Source of the DNA: Bordetella genomosp. 5
GTDB lineage: Bacteria > Pseudomonadota > Gammaproteobacteria > Burkholderiales > Burkholderiaceae_B
Length of the DNA: 64,000 nucleotides
Direction: 5' to 3'
Assembly (NCBI RefSeq): GCF_002261475.1
Contig: NZ_NEVN01000006.1
Coordinates: 124,001 to 188,000 of the forward strand
A program made the translations under genes and the position numbers. Positions 8,300-16,628 of the stretch are shown piece after piece. Under the pieces are notes generated by a model. It was not told the DNA's origin. It ran no database searches and saw nothing but the letters and a program-made list of their open reading frames with translations. The stretch's first letter is position 1; each line of letters opens with the position of its first letter.

Positions 8300-9292
8300 A
8301 TGGTCGCCCCCGTTTCCTCCCGGACGATGATTCGTCTTCTTATGGCACTTTCCCTCGGCGCCGCAGGCGCAAGCCACGCGGACACCCCGGCCCGGGCCCT
8401 CACGGTGTACACCGCCGGCCCCGGCACCCTGATCAAGCAGCTCGCCGAGGGCTATACGAAACAGACCGGCGTGCGCGTCGATGTGTTCCAGGCCACCACC
8501 GGCAAGGTGATGGCGCGTCTCGAGGCCGAGGCCGCCAATCCGCGCGCCGACGTGCTGATCTCCGCCTCCTGGGACACCGCGCTCGACATGGACAAGCGCG
8601 GCCTGCTGCTGGCGCACCAGAGCGTTAACGGGGCCCACGTGCCCGAGCGTCTGCGCACGCCCACGTACGTGGCGCAGGGCGTCTCGGCGCTGGGCATCGT
8701 CTGGAACGGCGCCACCGGCACGCCGGCGCCCACCGACTGGGCCGATCTGGCCAAGCCCGCCTACAAGCAGCAAGTCACCATGCCGGATCCGGCGCTGTCG
8801 GGCGCCACGATCGATCTGCTGCTCGGCCTGCAGAACGCGCAGGGCGAGGGCGCCTGGAAGCTGCTCGAGCAACTGCGCGATAACGGCATGACCGTGTCGG
8901 GCCCCAATGCCCAGGCGCTGACGCCGGTGCTGCAGGGCGCGCGCGCGGCGGTGTTCGGCGGCGTGGATTATGTGGCCTACACGAGCATCCAGAAGGGCGA
9001 AAGCGTGCAGGTCATCTTCCCGCAAAGCGGCACCGTGATCGCGCCGCGGCCGATGATGATCCTCAAATCCACCCGTTCGCCCGATCAGGCGCGCGCCTTC
9101 ATCGACTACGTGCTGTCCGAGGCGGGTCAGTCGGCCGTGGCCGACGCGTGGCTGATCCCCGCGCGTGAAGACGTGGCGGCGCGCCGTCCGCACATGCGCG
9201 ACATCAAGGTGCTCGAGGCCGATGGCGGCACGGCGCAAGGCGGCCGCGAGCAGGCGCTGGCCCGCTTCGCCACGTTGTTCGGCAAGCACTGA
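8300..9292 (+). CDS. ABC transporter periplasmic binding protein, Fe(III)-type
   Basis: A 330-residue extracellular solute-binding protein (family 1/FbpA-like). An AAAGGA lies upstream of ATG 8300; the signal peptide spans about residues 1-27 (cleavage after SHA). Mature start LTVYTAGPGTLIKQL and the motif ATTGKVMARLEAEAANPRAD are typical of the Fe(III)/2-aminoethylphosphonate/putrescine cluster. A DYVAY motif with Tyr224 and Tyr227 sits where FbpA proteins carry iron-ligating tyrosines, which supports Fe(III), but phosphonate-type binders have similar folds, so the ligand is uncertain. It lies between its ATPase and permease genes. Confidence 0.8.
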   Translation: MVAPVSSRTMIRLLMALSLGAAGASHADTPARALTVYTAGPGTLIKQLAEGYTKQTGVRVDVFQATTGKVMARLEAEAANPRADVLISASWDTALDMDKRGLLLAHQSVNGAHVPERLRTPTYVAQGVSALGIVWNGATGTPAPTDWADLAKPAYKQQVTMPDPALSGATIDLLLGLQNAQGEGAWKLLEQLRDNGMTVSGPNAQALTPVLQGARAAVFGGVDYVAYTSIQKGESVQVIFPQSGTVIAPRPMMILKSTRSPDQARAFIDYVLSEAGQSAVADAWLIPAREDVAARRPHMRDIKVLEADGGTAQGGREQALARFATLFGKH

Positions 9293-9311
9293 GCGCGCTG
9301 GCTCGAACGCC

Positions 9312-10973
9312 ATGAAAAGCGTTTCCTTGCTGGCGGCTGCCGTGGCAGCCGCCCTGGTCGTGCTCGTCGCGCTTCCGATTGGCTTCGTCGGCCTGCAGGC
9401 CATCTTCCCCTACCTCGGCGAGGGCTCGCTGCGCGAACCCTTCGGGGTCTGGGGCCAGGCCCTGGGCGATCCGGCGCTGTTCGATCTGTTGGGCCAGACG
9501 CTCGGGCTGGGCCTGGGCGTGGCGGCGGTGGCCGCCGCGATCGGCCTGCCGCTCGGCACGCTGCGCGGCCTGTGCCGGCTGCCCGGCGCGCGCTTCTGGG
9601 ACCTGATGTTCCTGCTGCCGTTTTTGTTGCCGCCGTATATCGCGGCGCTGTCCTGGACCATGGCCCTGCAGCCGCGCGGCTATCTCGCGCAGCTCACGGG
9701 CGTGGACCTCGGCGCCGTGCTGCACTCGCGCGGCGGCGTCATTCTCATCATGGGCCTGAGCACGTTTCCGGTGGTGTACTTCGCGGTGTCGCGCAGCATG
9801 GCGGCCACCGGGGCGCGGCTGGCGCAGGTGGCGCGTGTGTGCGGGGCGGGTGCGCGCACCGCGTTTCTGCGCGTGACGCTGCCGCTCGCCTTGCCGGCGA
9901 TCGCCGCCAGTCTGCTGCTGGCGTTCACCCTGGCGATCGAAGAGTACGGCGTGCCGGCCGCGCTCGGTGCGCAGGCCGGCGTGTCCGTGCTCACCACCGC
10001 GATCGAGCGGCGACTGGCCGACTGGCCCATCGATCTGTCCGGCGCGGCGCTGCTGTCGCTGGTGCTGGTGGCGCTGGCGCTCACGGCGTTCACGGTGCAG
10101 CGCGCGGTGCTGGCGGGCCGCAACTTCGACACCACCAACGGCAAGCCGGTGCCGCTCGCGCATGCCGAGCTCGGCCCTTGGCGCTGGCCGGTGCTGGCCT
10201 TGTTCGCGCTCGTCGCGGGCGTGGCCGCGCTGGCGCCGCTGGCCGCGATGGCCACGAGCGCGCTGCAACGCACCCTGTCGGGCGGCCTGGCGCCCGGCAA
10301 CTTCACCTTGGCCAACTTCGCCAGCCTGTTCGGCAGCGACGCGCAGGCCTATGAGGCGCTCGGCACCAGTCTGGCGCTGGCGGCCGGCGCGGCGGTGTTG
10401 ACCGGCGTGCTGGGCTTTCTGGCCGCCTGGCTGGTGGCGGGACGTCATGTGCGGGGCGCGGCGCTGATCGACGGGCTAGCATTGCTGCCGGCGGCCTTGC
10501 CGGGCGTGGTGGTCGGGGTGGGCCTGATCCTGGCCTGGAACCAGCCGTTCTGGCCGGTCACGCCGTATGGCAGCTGGTTCATCCTGCTGTGCTCGTACAG
10601 CTGCCTGCTGTTGCCGTATCCGATGCGCTATGCGTCGGCGGCCCTGGCGCAGCTCGGGCCCACGCTCGAAGCCAGCGCGCGGGTGCACGGCGCCGGGGTG
10701 CTGCGCGCGCTCTGGCACGTGACGCTGCCGCTCACCGCGCCCAGCGTGGTGGCCGCCATGATGATGGTGTTCGCGGTCGCCTCGCGCGAGCTCGTGACCT
10801 CGCTGCTGCTCGCGCCCGCGGGCCTGCAGACGGTCTCGATCTATGTGTGGCGGCAGTTCGAGCAGGGCTCGGTGGGCAACGGCATGGCGATGGCCACGCT
10901 GGCGGTGCTGCTGAGCCTGACGCTGATGCTGGCGGGGCTCAAGTTACAGGCGCGCAGCACGGCGCACGCCTGA
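9312..10973 (+). CDS. ABC transporter fused permease, FbpB type
   Basis: A 553-residue inner-membrane permease with about twelve helices made of two fused permease domains, as in FbpB/AfuB. Each half has its EAA-like cytoplasmic loop: RVCGAGARTAFLRVTLPLAL in the first and RVHGAGVLRALWHVTLPLTA in the second. ATG 9312 is chosen because the hydrophobic first helix follows at once; a longer in-frame opening upstream overlaps the binding-protein gene and is spurious. It is the last gene of the porin-ATPase-binding-protein-permease unit and is followed by a strong hairpin terminator. Confidence 0.85.
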   Translation: MKSVSLLAAAVAAALVVLVALPIGFVGLQAIFPYLGEGSLREPFGVWGQALGDPALFDLLGQTLGLGLGVAAVAAAIGLPLGTLRGLCRLPGARFWDLMFLLPFLLPPYIAALSWTMALQPRGYLAQLTGVDLGAVLHSRGGVILIMGLSTFPVVYFAVSRSMAATGARLAQVARVCGAGARTAFLRVTLPLALPAIAASLLLAFTLAIEEYGVPAALGAQAGVSVLTTAIERRLADWPIDLSGAALLSLVLVALALTAFTVQRAVLAGRNFDTTNGKPVPLAHAELGPWRWPVLALFALVAGVAALAPLAAMATSALQRTLSGGLAPGNFTLANFASLFGSDAQAYEALGTSLALAAGAAVLTGVLGFLAAWLVAGRHVRGAALIDGLALLPAALPGVVVGVGLILAWNQPFWPVTPYGSWFILLCSYSCLLLPYPMRYASAALAQLGPTLEASARVHGAGVLRALWHVTLPLTAPSVVAAMMMVFAVASRELVTSLLLAPAGLQTVSIYVWRQFEQGSVGNGMAMATLAVLLSLTLMLAGLKLQARSTAHA

Positions 10974-10988
10974 GCGCCCAAGAAAGCG

Positions 10989-11020
10989 AGGCCCGCGCGG
11001 CAGGCATGCCGGGCGGGCCT
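10989..11020. terminator. Hairpin terminator between convergent genes
   Basis: A perfect 8-bp stem AGGCCCGC (10989-10996) / GCGGGCCT (11013-11020) with a further inner CGGCA/TGCCG pairing, followed on the plus strand by TGTCTTTCT. It sits between the permease stop and the stop of the convergent DHDPS-family gene, so it can end transcription of the ABC operon and perhaps of both. Confidence 0.75.
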
Positions 11021-11045
11021 TGTCTTTCTGGCGGAGGTGGCGGGC

Positions 11046-11984
11046 TTACTTCGCCAGATTCGCCGCGCGCGGGTCTTTCTTGGCGAGGCGGGCGAGCAGG
11101 TGATCCACTTCTTCGCGGGCCTGCGCCGACATCGGGCTCGCCGGCTTGCGCTGTGCCGCCGAGCTCAGGATGCCGCGACGCATCAGCACGTACTTGCGCA
11201 CCGCCAGCCCCACGCCCGGCTGCTGTTCATAGCGCAGCAAGGGCAGGTGCGCGTCGAACAGGTCGTGCGCCGCCTCGCGATCGCCCTCGGCATTCAGGCG
11301 CACGACGTCGCACAGCATGTCGGGGAAGCAGTAGCCGGTGTTGGCGCCGTCGGCGCCGCGTTCCATCTCGTAATCCAGGAACAGGCCGTTGTTGCCGCAC
11401 AGGATCGAGATGTGGCGCATCTTGCCGTCGCGTTCGAAGCCGCGCAGGGTCGAGATCTTCTCCAGACCGGGCCAGTCTTCGTGCTTGAGCATCACGCACG
11501 AGGGCAGCTCGTCGACGATGCGCTTGATCACGCCCGGGCTCATCTGCACCGAGAACGTGAGCGGGTAGTCCTGCAGCACGAAGGGCACGTCGGCGCCGAT
11601 GGCCTCGACCGCCTGGCGGTAGTAATTGACGATCTGGTCGTCGGTGCGCAGCGTGTTCGGCGGCGCGATCATGACGCCGGCCGCGCCGCGCGCCATCACC
11701 TCATGGGTGAGCGCGCGCATGGCCGCGAAGCCGGGCGCCGAGACACCCACGATCACCGGCAGCTCGCCGGCGCGGCCGATCACCTGGCTGGCCACGGCGA
11801 GCGACTCGGCATGCTCGAGCTTCTGGGCTTCGCCGAGCTGGCCCAGCACCGTGAGGCCGGTGGAGCCGCACGCATGATAGAAGTCCATCATGCGGTCGAT
11901 CGAGGCGGTGTCGATGCGGCCGTCGTCGAAAAACGGCGTCGGCGCGATGGGATAGACGCCCTTGGCGTCGGCGGTGAGAGGCAT
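11046..11984 (-). CDS. Dihydrodipicolinate synthase/N-acetylneuraminate lyase family aldolase
   Basis: A 312-residue class I aldolase of the DHDPS/NAL superfamily. The Schiff-base lysine is Lys167 in CVMLKHEDWPG and the conserved tyrosine is Tyr140 in LQDYP; the pyruvate-binding GTTGE-like motif is altered to LGQLGE (47-52). Such changes are typical of catabolic members that cleave or dehydrate sugar-acid or aromatic-like substrates, not of lysine biosynthesis. The C-terminus ends with a short charged tail. It is the second gene after the atypical SDR, 17 bases downstream, on the minus strand, so aldolase and dehydrogenase probably act on successive intermediates. The divergent LysR is the likely regulator. 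Confidence 0.8.
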   Translation of the reverse strand: MPLTADAKGVYPIAPTPFFDDGRIDTASIDRMMDFYHACGSTGLTVLGQLGEAQKLEHAESLAVASQVIGRAGELPVIVGVSAPGFAAMRALTHEVMARGAAGVMIAPPNTLRTDDQIVNYYRQAVEAIGADVPFVLQDYPLTFSVQMSPGVIKRIVDELPSCVMLKHEDWPGLEKISTLRGFERDGKMRHISILCGNNGLFLDYEMERGADGANTGYCFPDMLCDVVRLNAEGDREAAHDLFDAHLPLLRYEQQPGVGLAVRKYVLMRRGILSSAAQRKPASPMSAQAREEVDHLLARLAKKDPRAANLAK

Positions 11985-12001
11985 GTCGGGTTCCTCGCGG
12001 A

Positions 12002-12787
12002 TCAGATGCTCTGGATGAAACCGCCATCGACGCGCAGCGTCGAGCCGGTCAGGTAGCTGGCCTGCTGGCTCGCCAGGAAGGCGACCACGCTGCCATATTC
12101 TTCGGGCTTGCCATAACGGCCCACCGGGATGCTGGCCGTGCTCTCGGCCGACACCGACTCCACGCTGCGATTCTCGCGCTTGGCGCGGGCCTCGTCCAGG
12201 AACTGGATGCGGTCGGTCGCGATGCGGCCGGGCAGCACGATGTTGACCGTGACGCCGTCCTTGCCGACTTCGCGGGCCAGGGTTTTGGACCAGCCCACGA
12301 TGGCCAGGCGCAGCGAGTTCGAAATACCCAGGTTCGGGATGGGCGCGATCACGCCCGACGAGGTGCTGGTGATAATGCGGCCCCAGCCACGCTCACGCAT
12401 GCCGGGCAGCACGTGGTCGGTGATGGCATAGACCGGCAGCACCATGCTGTCGAAGAACTTGCGCCAGGTTTCGGCGGGCTGGCCCGAGGCCGGCGTGGGC
12501 GGGGGACCGCCGGTGTTGTTGACCAGGATATCGACCGGGCCGAGCTCGGCCTCGATGCGGCCGATGTGCCCGTCGATGGCGCCCAGGTCGGCGAGGTCCC
12601 AGGGCAGGGCCAGCGCCTTGCCGCCCGCCGCGACAACGGCTTCAGCCGTACGCGCCGCGGCCTGCGGGTCGATGTCGGCGACGGCGACCTTCGCGCCTTC
12701 CGCCGCCAGCGCCGTGGCGATCGCGCCGCCCAGTCCGCCACCCGCGCCCAGTACCAGGGCGACCTTGTCTTTGATTCCGAGATCCAT
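12002..12787 (-). CDS. Atypical short-chain dehydrogenase/reductase (SNxxR type)
   Basis: A 261-residue SDR with Rossmann motif LGAGGGLGGAI (about 13-23) and NNTGG. ATG 12787 has GGAG about 10 bases upstream; longer upstream openings lack any SDR homology. The catalytic region reads STSSGVIAPIPNLGISNSLR: where classical SDRs have YxxxK, this one has SNSLR, so Tyr and Lys are replaced by Ser and Arg. The rest of the fold and the C-terminal LRVDGGFIQSI are normal. The same substitution occurs in the SDR at 57.8 kb. Coenzyme and substrate are unknown; activity may differ from ordinary dehydrogenation. Divergent from the LysR gene at 12981. Confidence 0.85.
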   Translation of the reverse strand: MDLGIKDKVALVLGAGGGLGGAIATALAAEGAKVAVADIDPQAAARTAEAVVAAGGKALALPWDLADLGAIDGHIGRIEAELGPVDILVNNTGGPPPTPASGQPAETWRKFFDSMVLPVYAITDHVLPGMRERGWGRIITSTSSGVIAPIPNLGISNSLRLAIVGWSKTLAREVGKDGVTVNIVLPGRIATDRIQFLDEARAKRENRSVESVSAESTASIPVGRYGKPEEYGSVVAFLASQQASYLTGSTLRVDGGFIQSI

Positions 12788-12980
12788 GCTGCTGCTCCAG
12801 AAGGCGAGGCGCCGCGCGCCCCGCGAGGGTAGGCTCGCCATGCCTGCACGAATCCACAGAATATGGATCGGACGCCTGTCGGCGGATGGCGCTGCGTATT
12901 GGCCTTGATGTGCGTTATTCTGCGGCGTCGCGTGAGACGCGGCAAACGAGTCTTTTTCGGGATTTTCAAGAGTAAATGGA

Positions 12981-13868
12981 ATGAATCCGCGCAAGCTGAC
13001 CCCCTCGATGTCGCTGCTGCTGGCCTTCGAGGCGGCCGCGCGCCACCAGAGCTTCACCCGCGCCGCCCAGGAGCTGTCGACCACGCAGAGCGCGATCAGC
13101 AAGCAGGTGCAGGCGCTCGAGGCCTTGATCGACGTGGAGCTCTTCATCCGCACCGGCCGCCGCATCGAGCTGACCGAAGTGGGCGCCATGTACCAGCGTG
13201 AGCTCGCGCACCAGCTGGCCGGCATCCGCAACGCCACGCTGCAGGCCATCGCGTTTCGCCACGGCGCGGGCGACCTGCATCTGGCCGTGCTGCCGATCTT
13301 CGGTACCAAGTGGCTGCTGCCGAGGTTGAGCGATTTCTACAAGCGCCACGGCCAGGTGCAGGTACACATTCACTCCAAGGTCGGCCAGATCGATCTGGAG
13401 CGCTCCGGCATGGACGCCTACATCGCGGTGGGCGACGGGCTCTGGCCGGGCTGCCGCGCGCATCTGCTGATGGAGGAGCGCCTCGTGCCCATCATCAGCC
13501 CCGCGCTGCGCGCCGGCGCCGCGCTGAACGAGCCGCGCGACCTGGCCCGGCACCTGCTGCTGCGCGTAAAAGCCCGCCCGGAAAACTGGGCGCGCTGGTT
13601 CGCGGCGCGTGGCATCCCGGCCAGCCGGCTGCGCTCGGGCCCGGACTTCGAACTCACCTCGCATCTGATCCAGGCCGTCATCGCCGGCATCGGCATCGGC
13701 CTGGTGCCGCAGGCCTTCGTCGAAGACGAGCTGCGTGCCGGCACGGTGGCGATTGCCATGCCCGGCGAGATGCCCGATCCGTTGGGCTACTACCTCGTCT
13801 ACCGCGAGGACCGCGCCAACGACCCCCCGCTGGCGCAGTTCCGCGAGTGGCTGGCGGGGCAGGGGTGA
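12981..13868 (+). CDS. LysR family transcriptional regulator (GcvA-like)
   Basis: A 295-residue LTTR of normal length. The N-terminal winged helix (about 9-66) reads SLLLAFEAAARHQSFTRAAQ followed by STTQSAISKQVQALE, the recognition helix. The GcvA-like flavour shows in the FIRTGRRIELTEVG wing and in the effector domain opening LHLAVLPIFGTKWLLPRL. It is divergent from the atypical SDR/DHDPS-family operon across a 193-base gap, the usual arrangement for a LysR regulator of its neighbour. The inducer is unknown. Confidence 0.85.
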   Translation: MNPRKLTPSMSLLLAFEAAARHQSFTRAAQELSTTQSAISKQVQALEALIDVELFIRTGRRIELTEVGAMYQRELAHQLAGIRNATLQAIAFRHGAGDLHLAVLPIFGTKWLLPRLSDFYKRHGQVQVHIHSKVGQIDLERSGMDAYIAVGDGLWPGCRAHLLMEERLVPIISPALRAGAALNEPRDLARHLLLRVKARPENWARWFAARGIPASRLRSGPDFELTSHLIQAVIAGIGIGLVPQAFVEDELRAGTVAIAMPGEMPDPLGYYLVYREDRANDPPLAQFREWLAGQG

Positions 13869-13908
13869 AAAGGCTAGGCGGGAGAGTGAGGTCGGCTGGA
13901 CGGGCCTG

Positions 13909-13928
13909 CGAAAAGGTAGTCTGACACC
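13909..13928 (-). repeat. Dispersed GTGTCAGACTACC repeat, single arm
   Basis: One copy of the window-wide interspersed repeat, here on the minus strand: GGTGTCAGACTACCTTTTCG. It lies between the convergent stops of two LysR genes. No matching second arm is close enough for the large hairpin seen at 32.8-33.0 kb; only AAAAGCTACC follows. Confidence 0.75.
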
Positions 13929-13952
13929 TTAAAAGCTACCTCGTGTGCCGGC

Positions 13953-14930
13953 TCAGCGACGGCGCGGTGTAGGCCCCAGCTGCTTCAACCCGTTGCGTGA
14001 CAGCGTCTGCAGCTCCTGCGCCGATAGGGTGTGGTCGGTGCTGTCGAGCAGCCGGTCCAGCGCGAAGTCGATGAACAGGCGCACGCGGCGGGGCATGTTG
14101 CTGCGGTTGGCGTACCAGAGGTAGAGCCCGCGCCGGTCGCTGGTCCAGTCGGTGAACAGCGGTACGAGGTCGCCGGCGCGCAGGCGCGGGGCGGCGTTGA
14201 TGCTGTCGATCTGGCCGATGCCGAAGCCCGCCAGCACGGCCTCCATCTCGGTCTCGGGTTCGTTGGCGGTGAACACCGGCGCCATCGTCCGCTGCACCGT
14301 CATGCCGTCGATCTTGAATTCCCAGGGCAGTATCCGCCCGGTGCTCGGGCTGCGGTAGCCGGTGCAGCGGTGCGCGGCGAGGGCGTCGAGGTCGGCCGGC
14401 ACGCCGGCCTCGCGCAGATAGGCGGCCGGGGCGCAGGTGATTTCCTGGATCGGAAACAGCCGCCGCGTGATCACCTGGGCTTCCGGCGGGCCGCCCGCCC
14501 GAAAGCCCACGTCGATCCGATCGATCACCTGATCCGAAAACTTTTCGTCCAGCACCAGATCCACCTCGATGCGCGGATAGCGTTCGCGGAACGCGTGCAG
14601 CAGCGGCAACAGGATGCGGCGGCCCACCGGCGTGGCGGCGCTGATGCGAATGAGGCCGTGCTCCTCGCCGCTGGCCTGACGCGCGCCGCTTAGCACGCGC
14701 TGCAGGGCATCGAGGCGCGGCCGCACCGAATCGAGAAAGCGCTGGCCGTCCTCCGTCAGCGTGCTGCTGCGCGTGGTGCGATGAAACAGCCGCATGCCCA
14801 GGTGCTGTTCGAGCTGGCGCACGCTCTTGCTGACCGCCTGCGCGCTCAGGCCCAACGCGTGGGCCACCTGATTGAAGCTGCCGAGCTCGGACACCCTCAC
14901 GAAGATCTCGATCGCGCGCAGTTCGTTCAT
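13953..14930 (-). CDS. LysR family transcriptional regulator
   Basis: A 325-residue LTTR. I start at ATG 14930 (MNELRAIEIFVRV); a TTG 12 bases upstream is less likely. The HTH (about 1-60) contains SFNQVAHALGLSAQAVSKSVRQLE, and the wing LFHRTTRSSTLTEDG marks the CrgA/DmlR-like group. The C-terminal tail of about 25 residues extends past the usual effector domain. It is divergent from the SDR gene at 15057 with a gap of about 126 bases that holds a small inverted repeat, so it probably controls that SDR. Confidence 0.85.
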   Translation of the reverse strand: MNELRAIEIFVRVSELGSFNQVAHALGLSAQAVSKSVRQLEQHLGMRLFHRTTRSSTLTEDGQRFLDSVRPRLDALQRVLSGARQASGEEHGLIRISAATPVGRRILLPLLHAFRERYPRIEVDLVLDEKFSDQVIDRIDVGFRAGGPPEAQVITRRLFPIQEITCAPAAYLREAGVPADLDALAAHRCTGYRSPSTGRILPWEFKIDGMTVQRTMAPVFTANEPETEMEAVLAGFGIGQIDSINAAPRLRAGDLVPLFTDWTSDRRGLYLWYANRSNMPRRVRLFIDFALDRLLDSTDHTLSAQELQTLSRNGLKQLGPTPRRR

Positions 14931-14966
14931 GCTCGATGCCAACTAAAAGTAGAGAATGAAACATCA

Positions 14967-14978
14967 TAGTGCCAACTA
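14967..14978. promoter_or_regulatory. Possible LysR operator (TAGT-N4-ACTA)
   Basis: The 12-bp inverted repeat TAGTGCCAACTA lies in the divergent gap between a LysR and an SDR gene. The sequence TGCCAACT recurs close to the LysR start. The arms are short, so this is only a candidate binding site. Confidence 0.3.
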
Positions 14979-15056
14979 CTGGATTCGACTCAGGCTGCGT
15001 AAAGTTCGCTCCATCGAAGCTCACATCCGACTTCGACAACGCACAAGGAGCATGAC

Positions 15057-15839
15057 ATGACGCAACAACAGCACGAGCAGGAACAGACGCTGGCCGGCCG
15101 CGTGGCCGTCGTGGTGGGCGCATCCAGTGGCATCGGCCTGGCGAGCGCGCGGGCGCTGGCGGCGCGGGGCGCGCGGGTCGCGTTGCTGGCGCGGCGCGCC
15201 GAGCGGCTGGAGCAGGCGGTGGCGCAGATCCGCGCGGCGGGTGGCGAGGCGATGGCGCTGGCGACCGACGTCACGGATCAGGCCTCGGTCGACGCCGCCG
15301 CCCAGGCGGTGGCTCAGGCCTGGGGCCGCGCCGACCTGGTCTTCAACAATGCCGGCGTGATGCTGCCGGGTGCGGTCGAGGAGCGCAAACTCGCCGAATG
15401 GGAGCAGCAGATCGACCTGAACGTGACCGGCGTGATGCGGGTGATCCATGCCTTCGTGCCGCAACTCGCCCAGGCGGCGGCCGAAGGCGGACCGGCCGAT
15501 CTGATCAACACCTCATCGATCTGCGCCCAGGCGCTGTTCCCGTACTTCGCCACCTACAGCGCCACCAAGGCCTACGTCAGCCATCTGTCGCGTCATCTGC
15601 GCATCGAGCTCGGCCCGAAAAACATTCGCGTTGCGATGATCGAGCCCGGCATCGTCGCCACCGAACTGCAGAGTCACGTGACGTTCCAGGGCACCAAGGA
15701 TTGGCTGGCCGCCGCCGAAACGCAGATCGAGTTCCTGCAACCCGAAGACGTCGCCGACGTGGTGACCTTCCTGGCGGGCCTGCCCAAGCGCGTCAACCTG
15801 CAGCAAGTCGTCGTGATGCCGACGCAGCAGGGGCAATGA
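15057..15839 (+). CDS. Classical SDR family NAD(P)-dependent oxidoreductase
   Basis: A 260-residue classical SDR. It has the coenzyme motif GASSGIG (21-27), NNAG (97-100) and a complete catalytic set Ser153/154, Tyr167 and Lys171 in TYSATKAYV. The arginines after beta-2 (LLARRAERLE) favour NADP(H). AAGGAG is placed just upstream of ATG 15057. It lies alone, divergent from a DmlR/CrgA-like LysR gene, a pairing often seen for stress- or xenobiotic-induced reductases. Substrate unknown. Confidence 0.85.
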   Translation: MTQQQHEQEQTLAGRVAVVVGASSGIGLASARALAARGARVALLARRAERLEQAVAQIRAAGGEAMALATDVTDQASVDAAAQAVAQAWGRADLVFNNAGVMLPGAVEERKLAEWEQQIDLNVTGVMRVIHAFVPQLAQAAAEGGPADLINTSSICAQALFPYFATYSATKAYVSHLSRHLRIELGPKNIRVAMIEPGIVATELQSHVTFQGTKDWLAAAETQIEFLQPEDVADVVTFLAGLPKRVNLQQVVVMPTQQGQ

Positions 15840-15866
15840 GCCGGGCAGCCGCGCGGGTGGGCGTGC

Positions 15867-16538
15867 TCAGCGCGCACCGGCCGCGACCAGCAGCGCGGCG
15901 CTCGCTTCCTGGCCGCGCTGGCGCGCGTGCGCCAGCGCCGTCACGCCGTCGCCGTCGGGCAGATTGACGTCGGCGCCGTGCGCGATCAGCAGCTTGATGA
16001 TTTCCTGGTGCGCCGGGCCGCCGTCGCTCAGCAGCACGGCTTCGAGCAGGCCGGTCCAACCCAGGCGATTGACGTGATCCGGATCGACACCCGCCTCGAG
16101 CAGGAAGCGCACCGTGTCCACGTGGCCGCGTTCGCAGGCCGGGATCAGCGCCGTGCCGCCGTAGCGGTTGGTGCTCTTGAGGTCGGCGCCGTGATCCACG
16201 GTGGCGCGCAGGATCGCGAGCTCGCCGCGGGCACCCGCGAGCAGATAGGCGCTGTCCTGCATCCCGTTCTTGAGATTGACGTCGGCGCCGGCGGCGATCA
16301 GCGCGAGCGCGGCCTCGGTGTGCCCCTGCGCGGTGGCAAGCAACAGCGGTGTGTTGCCGCTGTTGTCGCGCGGGTCGACCGGCGTGCCCGCCTGGAGCAA
16401 GGCGCGGACACGCGGCGTGTCGCCGGCCTGAGCCGCGGCCAGCAAGGCGGCGGGATCGGCGGCGGCGGCGGCAGACGTGCCGACCGCGCCCAGCGCGAAG
16501 GACATCACAAGCATGCGGATCAAGGGCAGGGCGGGCAC
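15867..16538 (-). CDS. Periplasmic ankyrin-repeat protein
   Basis: A protein of about 223 residues starting at GTG 16538, which has GGAG 5 bases upstream; an ATG at 16514 is the alternative. The N-terminus VPALPLIRMLVMSFALGAVG then SAAAAADPA is a signal peptide. The rest is about five ankyrin repeats with the usual G-TPLLLA and A-GADVN signatures. Exported ankyrin proteins of this size are common in proteobacteria (AnkB-like, some protecting against peroxide or pairing with catalase), but no such partner is next to it here, so a role in protein-protein contact is all that can be said. Confidence 0.8.
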   Translation of the reverse strand: MPALPLIRMLVMSFALGAVGTSAAAAADPAALLAAAQAGDTPRVRALLQAGTPVDPRDNSGNTPLLLATAQGHTEAALALIAAGADVNLKNGMQDSAYLLAGARGELAILRATVDHGADLKSTNRYGGTALIPACERGHVDTVRFLLEAGVDPDHVNRLGWTGLLEAVLLSDGGPAHQEIIKLLIAHGADVNLPDGDGVTALAHARQRGQEASAALLVAAGAR

Positions 16539-16628
16539 GGCGTCTCCATACAGGCGGGCCGCCGACGGGACGGCCTCTGACCGCACTGTAGCAGCGTCAC
16601 AAGCGCCCGCGGCCCCGACGCAGCAGGA

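Noticed and set aside
7727-9403. Long minus-strand open frame across the ABC ATPase and binding-protein genes
   Set aside because: The plus-strand genes carry complete family motifs; the antisense frame has none and typical shadow composition.
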